Of a stretch of 13,187 bases of DNA, positions 6,243-13,187 are shown one piece after another (the stretch's first letter is position 1; every line of letters starts with the position of its first letter). Location of the stretch: contig QMVU01000006.1 in assembly GCA_003661265.1 (NCBI GenBank), positions 1-13,187 of the forward strand, given 5' to 3'. The notes under the pieces are model-generated. The model saw only the letters and a program-made list of their open reading frames with translations. It was not told where the DNA came from and did not search any database. The DNA comes from Thermoproteota archaeon (GTDB taxonomy: Archaea; Korarchaeota; Korarchaeia; Korarchaeales; Korarchaeaceae). A program made the position numbers and the translations under genes.

Positions 6243-6731
6243 TTGGAAGGAGAAAAACTCATTCAATTTCTGAGAAAGCAGATAGATTTGGAGAACGAAA
6301 TAGTAGAGGAGGGAAACAGGAGCGTCGAAGGTATCAGGAACGAACTTGTGAGAGAGCTAATAAGGGGAATAGCCCTTGACTCCATGAAGCGCGCGAACAT
6401 GTTAAGAGCAACAATAGCTCTGCTTTCAGGGGCTAAGATCTTCTTAACCGAAGAAAGGGAAAAGATCAGTGATCAGATAAAGAGGCATATAGAACTTGAA
6501 AAAACTGCTATGGAAACTTATTCCTCTCTACTTGACCAGGTATTGGACGAAAGGGTTAAGTTGCTTCTGGATTACATTCTTAAGGATGAGAAGAGGCATC
6601 ACCAGCTTCTCCTTAGAATAGACAACATGATAGTCAGAGCAGGGACTTTAAGAGAGAAAGACGCCTGGGACATGTTTTGGAGGTACTCTGTCTTTCACGG
6701 GCTTCAGGAGGTTGATCATCGAGTGAACTAA
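6243..6731 (+). CDS. Ferritin-like four-helix protein with an atypical metal site
   Basis: The 162-residue protein is almost entirely helical and fits the ferritin/rubrerythrin superfamily. Helix 1 has E17-N-E19, helix 2 is around L-D-S-M-K-R (45-50), helix 3 has I-E-L-E-K-T-A-M-E (83-91), and helix 4 has D-E-K-R-H-H (115-120). The second half keeps the expected Glu residues and an E-x-x-H (E116, H119). In helix 2 the matching positions appear to be Ser47 and Arg50, so half of the usual di-iron site is missing. A C-terminal aromatic tail follows, around 142-155. It may bind one metal ion, or may have lost oxidase activity. The TTG start is supported by aggtg 6 bases upstream. The HAD gene begins one base after its stop codon, so the two are probably co-translated. 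The superfamily call is good; the function is open. Confidence 0.75.
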   Translation: MEGEKLIQFLRKQIDLENEIVEEGNRSVEGIRNELVRELIRGIALDSMKRANMLRATIALLSGAKIFLTEEREKISDQIKRHIELEKTAMETYSSLLDQVLDERVKLLLDYILKDEKRHHQLLLRIDNMIVRAGTLREKDAWDMFWRYSVFHGLQEVDHRVN

Positions 6732-6732
6732 A

Positions 6733-7320
6733 ATGGCGGGATACAGGTTCTTAGTGACGGATCTAGACGGAACTCTCGTAACTCTTGACATAGATTGGGA
6801 TGAGCTGAGGGAGAAGGTCAGGAAGATAATAAAGACAGATCATCCCCTGAAACCTCTGGGCCCTAGTATCGTAGAGACCACCAGAGGTAATGAGGATCTC
6901 AGGAGAAAGGCCTTTGAGCTCGTTGAGAGGGAAGAGGTTAGAGCAGCTCTCGGAGCCTCTCCTGACCCAGAGCTCAAGGAGATGCTTTCTAGATTAAGGA
7001 AGAGAGGGGTAAAGATAGCACTTGTCACGTTACAGTCCCTTAAACCAGCTACCATAACCCTGAAGAGGTTGGGGGTCCACCACTTATTTGAGTTCTTAAT
7101 AACGAGGGAGTACTCTCTGAGTAGAAGGGAGCAGCTCTCCTTGGCAATGGATCTACTGAAAGCAAATCCAAGAGAAACCGTATTTGCTGGAGACTCCTCT
7201 TGGGATGTGATGGCAGGAAAAGAACTGGGCTGCCTTACCGTGGTTGTAGGGAGGAACATAGAGGGAGCGGACCTTTACGTTGAGAGATTCGTTGAGCTAG
7301 AAAAACTGTTCTCAGATTGA
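6733..7320 (+). CDS. HAD-superfamily phosphatase
   Basis: The 195-residue protein is a haloacid dehalogenase-type hydrolase, probably a phosphatase of the phosphoglycolate phosphatase-like group. Motif I is D10-L-D-G-T-L, with Asp10 as nucleophile and Asp12 as acid/base. Motif II is at V-T-L (98-100). The motif III basic residue is probably Arg131 or Arg132 rather than the usual Lys. Motif IV is G153-D-S-S-W-D158. The helical cap between about 15 and 80 is small (type C1). The substrate cannot be told from sequence. The gene starts one base after the ferritin-like stop. No Shine-Dalgarno lies at normal distance (aggagg is about 20 bases away), which points to coupled translation. Its last 46 bases are antisense to the end of the Lhr gene. 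Confidence 0.85.
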   Translation: MAGYRFLVTDLDGTLVTLDIDWDELREKVRKIIKTDHPLKPLGPSIVETTRGNEDLRRKAFELVEREEVRAALGASPDPELKEMLSRLRKRGVKIALVTLQSLKPATITLKRLGVHHLFEFLITREYSLSRREQLSLAMDLLKANPRETVFAGDSSWDVMAGKELGCLTVVVGRNIEGADLYVERFVELEKLFSD

Positions 7321-10202
7321 TCCTGTTCCCGCCTTCCCGTAAACCTTCTTAGAACGAGCCTTCTCCCTTCCTCGTAAAGCAGTTCGTAAAACCTGGAGGA
7401 AAGTCTGGGCTCACTCTTAAGGATCTCCTCTACCTTCTTACGCGGAAGACCGCTTGCCAGAGCTACAGCAGCTACTTTTCCGAACTTGGATATGAGGGAA
7501 GCCGTTCTCTTCAAGTCCCTCCAAATCCCTTTATTCTCCTTAGTGAGCGCCCCCTCCCTGGCTCTTGTTAGAACCAATCCGACTTCAAATTCATCGGCAT
7601 CGACCATGCCTATTCGCCTAGAACCGCATATCGGGCACTTCGGTACCTCATCCAACCTGTGAAGCTCAATTTCCTCGACGTATCCCTTACACTCAATGCA
7701 GGCAAATGTCCTGGTTTGGCTAAGCAACTCCACCCTCATCTTTGCCACCTTAAGAGTTCTCCTTCTCTCCAGAGGGACCCTCTCCAACTTTCTAGTCATC
7801 AGATCTATCCCTACTCTCGCTATAGGGCTAGGGCTTTCCAGCTCTCCAAGGCAGACTACTTCAATTTCTCCCTTAGTAATCTTCTTCAGCAGCTTTTCCG
7901 CTCCCTTGAGGTCTATGTCCCTTTCAATGGCCTCCCTAAAAGCTTCCTTATAGACCGGAGTGTCCCTTAAAGCGTCGATCAGGTTATCGACGAATTCCCT
8001 GCTAAGAGTAGCCCCCTTCTCAATTATACCCATCTTCCTAGCCGCTTGCGTTATCCTAAACCTGAAGAACCCGCTTCTCTCCATGGTTCTTCTGACAGTT
8101 TGTGAGATATCCGGCCCGCTCGCCTCCTTTAAGATGATCGAAATTTCTTCGGGGGACACCTGCCCCTTAAGGTATATCCTATAGGGATCTTCGCTAACAG
8201 CCACGGGCTTCGCAAATCTTTCGGTCAAAACCTCCGAGAGGAATCTTGAGAGAGCTCTGTTGATGAGAGTCCCTCCAAGGACGTGAACCACGACCAGGTC
8301 TTTGTATCCCTCTACAACTATCCTTCTGTCCGTTGGGACAGCATATCCAAGCCTACATTGTTCAAAAACAGGTTCTATTCCTCTAGCTATGAAATCAGGG
8401 GTAGATCCGTACCTCTTGGACAGATCCTCCGCTATTTCGAGGAGGCCCTTTCCCTCCCTGAACCCATCTTCGACGAACTTCCTAACCAGGCCAACTTCCT
8501 GTGCCACCTCATAAGGTACTGGGATCTCCTCTCCCACCCAGCTTGGAACAGCTCCTAAAAGATCTTCCGCTCTCTCAACGTATACTCGATCCTCGAAGAC
8601 TTGGATTACCTTCCAGACATCTCCGGCCATTATGAACTTGACCCCCGGCTTTCCATATTCGGCTACAAAAGGCTCGTCCAGAACACCAACGGGCTCATTG
8701 GATTCCTGATCTACAACTAGATATTGCTTTACGTCTGGTATCATGGAGAGATTCTCGAAGTAGTAGGTGTATATCCTTTCAGGAGGTCCCACCCTAAAGA
8801 ACTCGATTTCCTTAAAGGAAAGCCCCAAGAAGGGGCTTCTCATATGGGCCATGAACCTCAGCAGGTCCATAAACTCGTCAAACTCTAAGTTCCTGTAGTT
8901 ATATGCTCCCTTAACTATGGCATATACTTCCTCCACGCTCCACCTCTTCTTTGTGAGGAGAAATCCAACTATTTCGTGCATTAGAGCATCTAGGGGCTTC
9001 TCAGGTATCTTTACAGGTTCAAGTTCCTCGGACATAGCCCTTCTAGCCACAACTAGGGCCTCAATTGCGTCATCAGGGTTCTGGACTATCACCGTGCCCT
9101 TCGAAACCGCGCCTATCCTGTGCCCACTCCTGCCAACCCTTTGGACTAAACGCGTCGCCTGCCTCGGGGAGTTGTACTGTATCACCATATCGATAGATCC
9201 TATGTCTATGCCAAGTTCCAGACTTGATGTAGCTATTAACGCCTTAAGACTCCCTGACTTAAGACCTCTTTCCGCCCTAAGCCTGCTCTCAAGAGCTAGA
9301 GATCCGTGATGTACGTTTATTGGCATGGAAACATCCCAGAGCTTGAAACGACTCCCGAGAACTTCGGTCATAGGCCTGGTGTTAGTGAATATAAGGCAGG
9401 ATCTTGAGGCCTCTACAATTTCCTTTATGCAACGGAGTCTGGCTGCAACATCAGGATATGTGTAAAGCTTCGAGGCAAGCTTGATGTCCTCTGGGAAGGG
9501 CTCTGGATAAGCTATCTCAACCTTCATAAGCTTGGTGATGGGCACGTATATCGTCTCGCAGGAACCTGAGGATCCAACTAGAAAACGAGCAACAGCCTCT
9601 GGGGTTCCAACAGTTGCTGAAAGCCCTATTATCTGGAAATCACCTTTTTTCAACCACTTCAATCTTTCAAGAGCTAAAGCAAGTTGGGCTCCCCTTTTGC
9701 TCTCAGCTAACTCATGAACCTCATCTACTATGACGTGTCTCACGGTTAGCAGGTTCTCTCTAAGCTTTCTACCCACAAGCATTATCTGCAAGGTCTCCGG
9801 TGTCGTTACCATTATATCTGGTGGCATTTCTGCTTGAGTTCTCCTCTCCCTAACCGAGGTGTCCCCATGCCTGACTCCTATGGAAAGATCCAGTTTGCTA
9901 CACCACCATTGAAGCCTGTCCATTAAATCTCGATTTAGAGCCCTCAAGGGAGTAATGTATAAGACTTTGACGCCCCTCACCCCCCTTTCTTCCAGAAGTT
10001 TGCTTAATATGGGGAGAAAAGCCGCCTCAGTCTTACCTGTTCCAGTCGCTGCTATTAGAAGAACGTTTTTCCCTTCTAATATGGGCTTAATGGCCTTGGC
10101 TTGCGGATCTGTCGGTTTAATGAAACCCCTTTCCTCAATGAGTCTCTTGACTGGCTCTGCGAGCATTTCAAACGCGTTTGAGTTGTCGGAAATTGATTTC
10201 AT
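7275..10202 (-). CDS. lhr: Lhr-type superfamily 2 DEVH helicase (archaeal ASH-Ski2 class)
   Basis: This 975-residue protein carries the full SF2 helicase set. Walker A is A-A-T-G-T-G-K-T (51-58), motif Ia is T-P-L-R-A-L, T-T-P-E is at 133-136, motif II is D-E-V-H (160-163), and motif III is S-A-T (195-197). F-T-N-T-R is near 272, T-S-S-L-E-L-G-I-D is at 325-333, and motif VI is Q-R-V-G-R-S-G-H-R (354-362). A winged helix and the Lhr core domain should follow. Four cysteines, C835-x2-C838 and C856-x2-C859, form a likely zinc-binding site, followed by a C-terminal domain and a Ser-rich tail. Lhr proteins are ATP-driven 3'-5' translocases implicated in nucleic-acid repair and RNA metabolism. The length is slightly above usual (about 850-950). 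ATG 10202 has a TATA element about 30 bases upstream (nearly leaderless). Assignment to aLhr1 or aLhr2 was not attempted. Confidence 0.95.
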   Translation of the reverse strand: MKSISDNSNAFEMLAEPVKRLIEERGFIKPTDPQAKAIKPILEGKNVLLIAATGTGKTEAAFLPILSKLLEERGVRGVKVLYITPLRALNRDLMDRLQWWCSKLDLSIGVRHGDTSVRERRTQAEMPPDIMVTTPETLQIMLVGRKLRENLLTVRHVIVDEVHELAESKRGAQLALALERLKWLKKGDFQIIGLSATVGTPEAVARFLVGSSGSCETIYVPITKLMKVEIAYPEPFPEDIKLASKLYTYPDVAARLRCIKEIVEASRSCLIFTNTRPMTEVLGSRFKLWDVSMPINVHHGSLALESRLRAERGLKSGSLKALIATSSLELGIDIGSIDMVIQYNSPRQATRLVQRVGRSGHRIGAVSKGTVIVQNPDDAIEALVVARRAMSEELEPVKIPEKPLDALMHEIVGFLLTKKRWSVEEVYAIVKGAYNYRNLEFDEFMDLLRFMAHMRSPFLGLSFKEIEFFRVGPPERIYTYYFENLSMIPDVKQYLVVDQESNEPVGVLDEPFVAEYGKPGVKFIMAGDVWKVIQVFEDRVYVERAEDLLGAVPSWVGEEIPVPYEVAQEVGLVRKFVEDGFREGKGLLEIAEDLSKRYGSTPDFIARGIEPVFEQCRLGYAVPTDRRIVVEGYKDLVVVHVLGGTLINRALSRFLSEVLTERFAKPVAVSEDPYRIYLKGQVSPEEISIILKEASGPDISQTVRRTMERSGFFRFRITQAARKMGIIEKGATLSREFVDNLIDALRDTPVYKEAFREAIERDIDLKGAEKLLKKITKGEIEVVCLGELESPSPIARVGIDLMTRKLERVPLERRRTLKVAKMRVELLSQTRTFACIECKGYVEEIELHRLDEVPKCPICGSRRIGMVDADEFEVGLVLTRAREGALTKENKGIWRDLKRTASLISKFGKVAAVALASGLPRKKVEEILKSEPRLSSRFYELLYEEGRRLVLRRFTGRREQDQSENSFSSSTNLST

Positions 10203-10227
10203 GTCCGATAATGAGGGGGCTTACGTC

Positions 10228-10236
10228 TTATTTATT
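10228..10236 (-). promoter_or_regulatory. TATA box of lhr
   Basis: The minus strand reads aataaataa, centred 30 bases from the ATG at 10202. Transcription would start within a few bases of the start codon. Confidence 0.5.
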
Positions 10237-10430
10237 CTAATTGATGCTTTTCCCACCAAGATCATAGTCTACTGCATAAATTTGCTCTAGAAGGAGATCT
10301 TGCCCAAAAACGAAATACGCGTAAGATCATCTGTGCTAAGGGCAAGCGACGTGGGGTGGATAATAAGGGCGTATCTCTGAAGCGAAGAACTAGCTCGGTG
10401 AGATAGCAACACGATGTAATTATGGAAAAG

Positions 10431-10494
10431 TGGGAGGGGACCGATGAGAAAGAACCCTTCTCATTATGGGAGGGGAGAGGGGGGAGGAGGCAGG
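10431..10494. repeat. Hairpin between 10-bp direct repeats, followed by a G-rich tract
   Basis: The sequence tgggagggga occurs exactly at 10431-10440 and 10467-10476. Between the copies, atgagaa (10444-10450) and ttctcat (10458-10464) form a perfect 7-bp stem with a 7-base loop. The second copy runs into a G-tract with GGG, GGGG and GGGGGG runs (10468-10485) and two further GG pairs, a composition that could form a G-quadruplex. The function is unknown. Confidence 0.75.
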
Positions 10495-10614
10495 ACATAG
10501 TTAATGCCACTAGCTAAAAATGTTGTGGGTTCTAGGGAAACGAAGGAGCAATGCATCAAGTCAGGGAGAAATGCCGTAGAAATCTCTACTAACTAGCTTA
10601 CGCTTTTTAATTGC

Positions 10615-12129
10615 TTAGATGTAATCTGGTATCCTTCTAAGAAGCATTCCTTCTACGGTAATAGGTTTTGTTCTTATAGCGACGTTGTAGGCCTCCGTGA
10701 GTTTTGATTCTCTCTCGGCATATATCGTCATGATAGGATCTCCCTTCTCCACCTTATACCCGACCTTTGCATGCAGAAGAACCCCTGCTCCTTTCTCTGC
10801 TGGAGCTCCAGCAGCTAAAGCTATCTCCTTTATCGATTTGTTGTCGACATCCGTGACATATCCATCGCAGGGAGCCCTTATTTCTGCCGTATACTCTCCT
10901 ATAGGAATGTCTTCCGGTCTTACGTCAGGATTTCCGCCTTGGGCTTCTATAATTTCTCTCATCTTCTTCAACGCCTTTCCAGAAGTCAAAGCTTCCTCAG
11001 CTAGCTCTTTACCACTTCCTCTCGGAGCGACACCAGCCATCTCTAAGAGAAGACCTGCTAGCGAAGTGGATTTCTCTATAAGACTAGCTGGTCCCCTTCC
11101 CTGCAGGGCTTCAAGGGCTTCCTTTGCCTCTAGAGCTGGTCCAACAGCATGCCCAACTGGCTGTCCTCCGTAAGTAATGCCGCATTGGACCCTTATGCCG
11201 AACCTTCTTCCCAGCTCAACGAACTGGCTTGAGAGGAGTTCGGCCTCCTCAATGCTCCTCACCTTGGCCCCTTTTCCTGTTGGGATATCTACAACCAACC
11301 CCTTTGTCCCAGTAGCCAGCTTCTTCGACATTATTGAGGCCAGCATCTGTCCCCTTGGATCTATTTCGAGAGGGTGTTCGACTCTTATGAAAATATCATC
11401 TGTCGGAGCGAGTCCAAGCCTTCCTCCCCAAACGATAGCTCCACCAACCTTCAGGGCTATCTCTCTAAATTCCTCTGCCGTGAATTCGACGGGAGCTAGA
11501 ACCTCCATGGTATCAGCCGTCCCTGTAGGACTAGTTATAGCCCTACTAGAGGTCTTAGGTATGAGTACACCAAGCGAGGCTACGATGGGTACGATCAGAA
11601 GGCTGACCTTATTTCCCGGGACGCCACCTATGGAGTGCTTCTCGAAAGCCGGTCTTCCGAAATCTATGGTTTCGCCTGTCTCCACCATGGCCCTTGTTAA
11701 GGCTTCAATTTCATCCATGCTCATTCCATGAAACTCTTGAGACAGCAGGAAGGCAGCTATTTCAAGATCGGTGAGGTTGTAGCTTACAGCATCCTCTATA
11801 ATAGTTCTTATCTCCTCAGGAAGCAGTTTTTTGCCCTCCATCTTCTTCTTTATGTACCTGAAAGAAGGAGGTCTCCCTCCTATGGAAAGGGATATCACGT
11901 CTCCTTCCTCTACTTCCAAAATTTCTATGAGTTCCTGGGACAAAGAAGCAAAACCCGGTTCCACCTGATTGCTGGATACTGATAGGAAGGCAGAAGCCCT
12001 TCTCCTTTTATGCTCGACCCTAACCCTGTCGTTAGCCCTCATGCCTTGACTTCTGGCATCTTTCTCGTTTATCAGGACGAGACGCCTGCCGACAGGAAAT
12101 CCAAGGGGTTTAACTTTTAGTTTCAGCAT
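10615..12129 (-). CDS. deoA: AMP phosphorylase (archaeal thymidine phosphorylase-like family)
   Basis: The 504-residue protein matches the archaeal AMP phosphorylase family, which splits AMP (also CMP and UMP) with phosphate into ribose 1,5-bisphosphate and free base. In archaea that have it, R15P isomerase and type III RuBisCO then convert this product to 3-phosphoglycerate. Neither gene is in the window. An N-terminal domain of about 85 residues, absent from bacterial thymidine phosphorylase, precedes the nucleoside phosphorylase fold. The phosphate-binding segment K-H-S-I-G-G-V-P-G-N-K is at 164-174. The active-site signature S-S-R-A-I-T-S-P-T-G-T-A-D-T is at 194-207. The C-terminal domain includes A-P-C-D-G-Y-V, as in the family. 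Length is normal (about 500). The gene is monocistronic with a leader of roughly 8 bases. Identification is firm at family level; the AMP preference follows from the archaeal N-terminal domain. Confidence 0.94.
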   Translation of the reverse strand: MLKLKVKPLGFPVGRRLVLINEKDARSQGMRANDRVRVEHKRRRASAFLSVSSNQVEPGFASLSQELIEILEVEEGDVISLSIGGRPPSFRYIKKKMEGKKLLPEEIRTIIEDAVSYNLTDLEIAAFLLSQEFHGMSMDEIEALTRAMVETGETIDFGRPAFEKHSIGGVPGNKVSLLIVPIVASLGVLIPKTSSRAITSPTGTADTMEVLAPVEFTAEEFREIALKVGGAIVWGGRLGLAPTDDIFIRVEHPLEIDPRGQMLASIMSKKLATGTKGLVVDIPTGKGAKVRSIEEAELLSSQFVELGRRFGIRVQCGITYGGQPVGHAVGPALEAKEALEALQGRGPASLIEKSTSLAGLLLEMAGVAPRGSGKELAEEALTSGKALKKMREIIEAQGGNPDVRPEDIPIGEYTAEIRAPCDGYVTDVDNKSIKEIALAAGAPAEKGAGVLLHAKVGYKVEKGDPIMTIYAERESKLTEAYNVAIRTKPITVEGMLLRRIPDYI

Positions 12130-12160
12130 TCTACATCGAAATTTCTAGCAAAATGGGCCT

Positions 12161-12167
12161 TAAAAAG
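12161..12167 (-). promoter_or_regulatory. TATA box of the AMP phosphorylase gene
   Basis: The minus strand reads cttttta about 35 bases before the ATG at 12129. The predicted transcript starts near 12138. Confidence 0.45.
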
Positions 12168-12321
12168 ATGTCTTTGGGCTAAGCCTTCGATAAAAACGTA
12201 AAATCTTATTCTAACGAACGTAGGACTTGACCTCCTGATAGGCTCTTGGAATTAAAGACTCTTTCACCTGCAGTCATCAGCCATAGAGAGGATCGTGAGA
12301 AGGCATTACCCTCCTGCCAAA

Positions 12322-12329
12322 GTTTTATA
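12322..12329 (+). promoter_or_regulatory. TATA box of the [2Fe-2S]/FAD oxidoreductase gene
   Basis: The sequence gttttata lies about 28 bases upstream of GTG 12354, so the mRNA is probably leaderless. Confidence 0.6.
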
Positions 12330-12353
12330 CATGTGAACCACTAGATCGCCTTG

Positions 12354-13187
12354 GTGCCCTTGAACCTTAGAATAAAGAATCACCCCATTCTAGATTTCCC
12401 TAGGGAGAGGGTAGTCACTTTTACATTTGAGGGAAGAGAAGTCCTGGCTTATGAGGGAGAGAGCATAGCTGCCGCACTTTATGCCTCTGGTCTAAGGATT
12501 TTCACTTGGAGCCATAAGAGAAGGAGACCTAGAGGATGGTTCTGCGGGATCGGCAAATGTTCCTCCTGCCTCATGACCGTAAACGGCATCCCAAACGTAA
12601 GAACATGTATAGTGCCCGTAAGAGATGGGCTTGACGTTAGAAGACAGGAGGCAGGGGTAGGAAAACTACCTTTAACCTCACACGAAAATCCTGAGGTGGA
12701 AAAGATAGATGTGGAACTGGCAGTAGTAGGGGGAGGACCAGCTGGCCTCTCAGCAGCCATAACTGCTAAGAGACTTGGGGGTCGCACCATCGTAATCGAT
12801 GAGAACTTCAAGGCTGGGGGGCAGCTGATAAAGCAAACTCACAAGTTCTTCGGATCTAGAGAAAATTACGCAGGAGTTCGTGGTATAGAAATAGCCAAGA
12901 TTTTGCTTAAGGAACTGAAGGAGCTTGGAGGAAGCTGGCTTCTAAGCTCTACTGTGGTTGCGGACTACTTGGATGGAGGAAAACACGTTCTATTAGTTCC
13001 ATCATTGACGGAACCTAAGATCAGGGTTATTAGGGCAGATAAGGTCATTGTAAGTACAGGAGCCAGGGAAAACATGCTGCTCTTTCCGAATAACGACCTT
13101 CCTGGAGTTTATGGGGCCGGAGGAGTTCAAACCCTGATGAACGTCTTTGGTGTGAAGCCGGGAGAGAGGGCATTAGTTGTAGGAGCG
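12354..13187 (+). CDS. [2Fe-2S]/FAD oxidoreductase, sarcosine/proline/opine dehydrogenase alpha-subunit type (3' end outside window)
   Basis: The frame is open to the window edge (278 codons seen). An N-terminal ferredoxin-like domain has a plant-type [2Fe-2S] ligand set C64-x4-C69-x2-C72-x12-C85. It is followed by a FAD-binding Rossmann motif G-G-G-P-A-G (126-131), E-N-F-K-A-G-G-Q-L (142-150 region), and V-S-T-G-A-R-E-N-M-L near 230. The last residues, R-A-L-V-V-G-A, begin a second, NAD-type Rossmann site. The order matches the alpha subunit of heterotetrameric sarcosine oxidase, dye-linked proline dehydrogenase, opine dehydrogenase and hydrogen cyanide synthase (HcnA fused to HcnB). The substrate cannot be assigned without the remaining part and neighbours; a beta subunit gene might follow. 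GTG 12354 is chosen from the leaderless spacing to the TATA box; TTG 12351 and TTG 12360 are alternatives. Confidence 0.88.
   Translation, partial: MPLNLRIKNHPILDFPRERVVTFTFEGREVLAYEGESIAAALYASGLRIFTWSHKRRRPRGWFCGIGKCSSCLMTVNGIPNVRTCIVPVRDGLDVRRQEAGVGKLPLTSHENPEVEKIDVELAVVGGGPAGLSAAITAKRLGGRTIVIDENFKAGGQLIKQTHKFFGSRENYAGVRGIEIAKILLKELKELGGSWLLSSTVVADYLDGGKHVLLVPSLTEPKIRVIRADKVIVSTGARENMLLFPNNDLPGVYGAGGVQTLMNVFGVKPGERALVVGA

Larger units (their letters stand above)
10203..10614. other. 412-base gap without a convincing gene
   Basis: No coding frame here looks real. The longest, on the minus strand at 10262-10510, has no recognisable domain and is a low-complexity product of the G-rich tract. 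The gap contains the lhr promoter, a plus-strand TATA-like gcataaatttg near 10274, a pairing tatctc (10372-10377) with gagata (10400-10405), and the repeat-hairpin-G-tract block at 10431-10494. No tRNA, SRP RNA or RNase P RNA consensus was recognised. Confidence 0.5.

Noticed and set aside
7659..9717. Several plus-strand reading frames opposite lhr
   Set aside because: They are antisense shadows of a strongly conserved helicase gene and show no domain of their own.
10262..10510. 82-residue minus-strand reading frame
   Set aside because: No domain, poor codon pattern, no ribosome site, and much of it is produced by the pyrimidine complement of the G-rich tract.
10697..11982. Plus-strand reading frames opposite the AMP phosphorylase gene
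   Set aside because: Antisense shadows; the minus-strand protein carries all family motifs.
12479..12811. 110-residue minus-strand reading frame near the right edge
   Set aside because: It lies opposite the [2Fe-2S]/FAD oxidoreductase, whose cysteine and FAD motifs are in the plus-strand frame.

Overview
The window looks like chromosomal DNA from a thermophilic archaeon, probably a deep branch of the TACK group (Thermoproteota or Korarchaeota-like). Three things point there: TATA boxes about 26 bases upstream of leaderless or very short-leader genes, frequent AGG/AGA and ATA codons, and archaeal families such as AMP phosphorylase and the large helicase Lhr. The exact lineage cannot be fixed from sequence reading alone. 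No rRNA, tRNA, CRISPR array or insertion sequence was recognised.

Layout. Bases 1-461 (+) hold the 3' end of a pyroglutamyl-peptidase I gene. Bases 540-1281 (+) hold a decayed EamA-type transporter with two internal stops and three frameshifts. Bases 1318-2007 (-) encode an unrecognised 229-residue protein. It is divergent from the next block across a 216-base gap that contains a perfect 10-bp hairpin. Bases 2224-5534 (+) encode a short SMC-family ATPase of 604 residues, a ScpA-like kleisin, and a tandem winged-helix protein resembling the Kite family (Nse3/MAGE, ScpB). Bases 5594-6004 (+) encode a YbjN-like protein. Bases 6243-7320 (+) are a two-gene unit: a ferritin-like protein and a HAD phosphatase. 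Bases 7275-10202 (-) encode an Lhr superfamily 2 helicase whose 3' end overlaps the HAD gene. Bases 10203-10614 contain no convincing gene but hold a hairpin between exact 10-bp direct repeats, followed by a G-rich tract. Bases 10615-12129 (-) encode AMP phosphorylase. From 12354 (+) a [2Fe-2S]/FAD oxidoreductase runs off the window.

The most interesting block is 2224-5534. The SMC head motifs match eukaryotic Smc5/Smc6 better than Smc1-4 or bacterial SMC: a Smc5-like segment after the Q-loop, a Walker B block combining Smc5-like and Smc6-like residues, and a late 'F-V-T-P' strand. The protein has no visible hinge and arms far shorter than usual. With a kleisin and a Kite-like protein next to it, the block reads as a complete, miniaturised archaeal Smc5/6-like complex. 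The assignment rests on motif recognition from memory and needs profile and structure comparison.

Most other genes are housekeeping or salvage functions with no obvious link to the SMC cluster: nucleotide salvage, peptide trimming, RNA/DNA helicase and iron or redox proteins. Genes starting a transcription unit are mostly leaderless or carry a leader of about 11 bases that begins at an AGGTG Shine-Dalgarno element.
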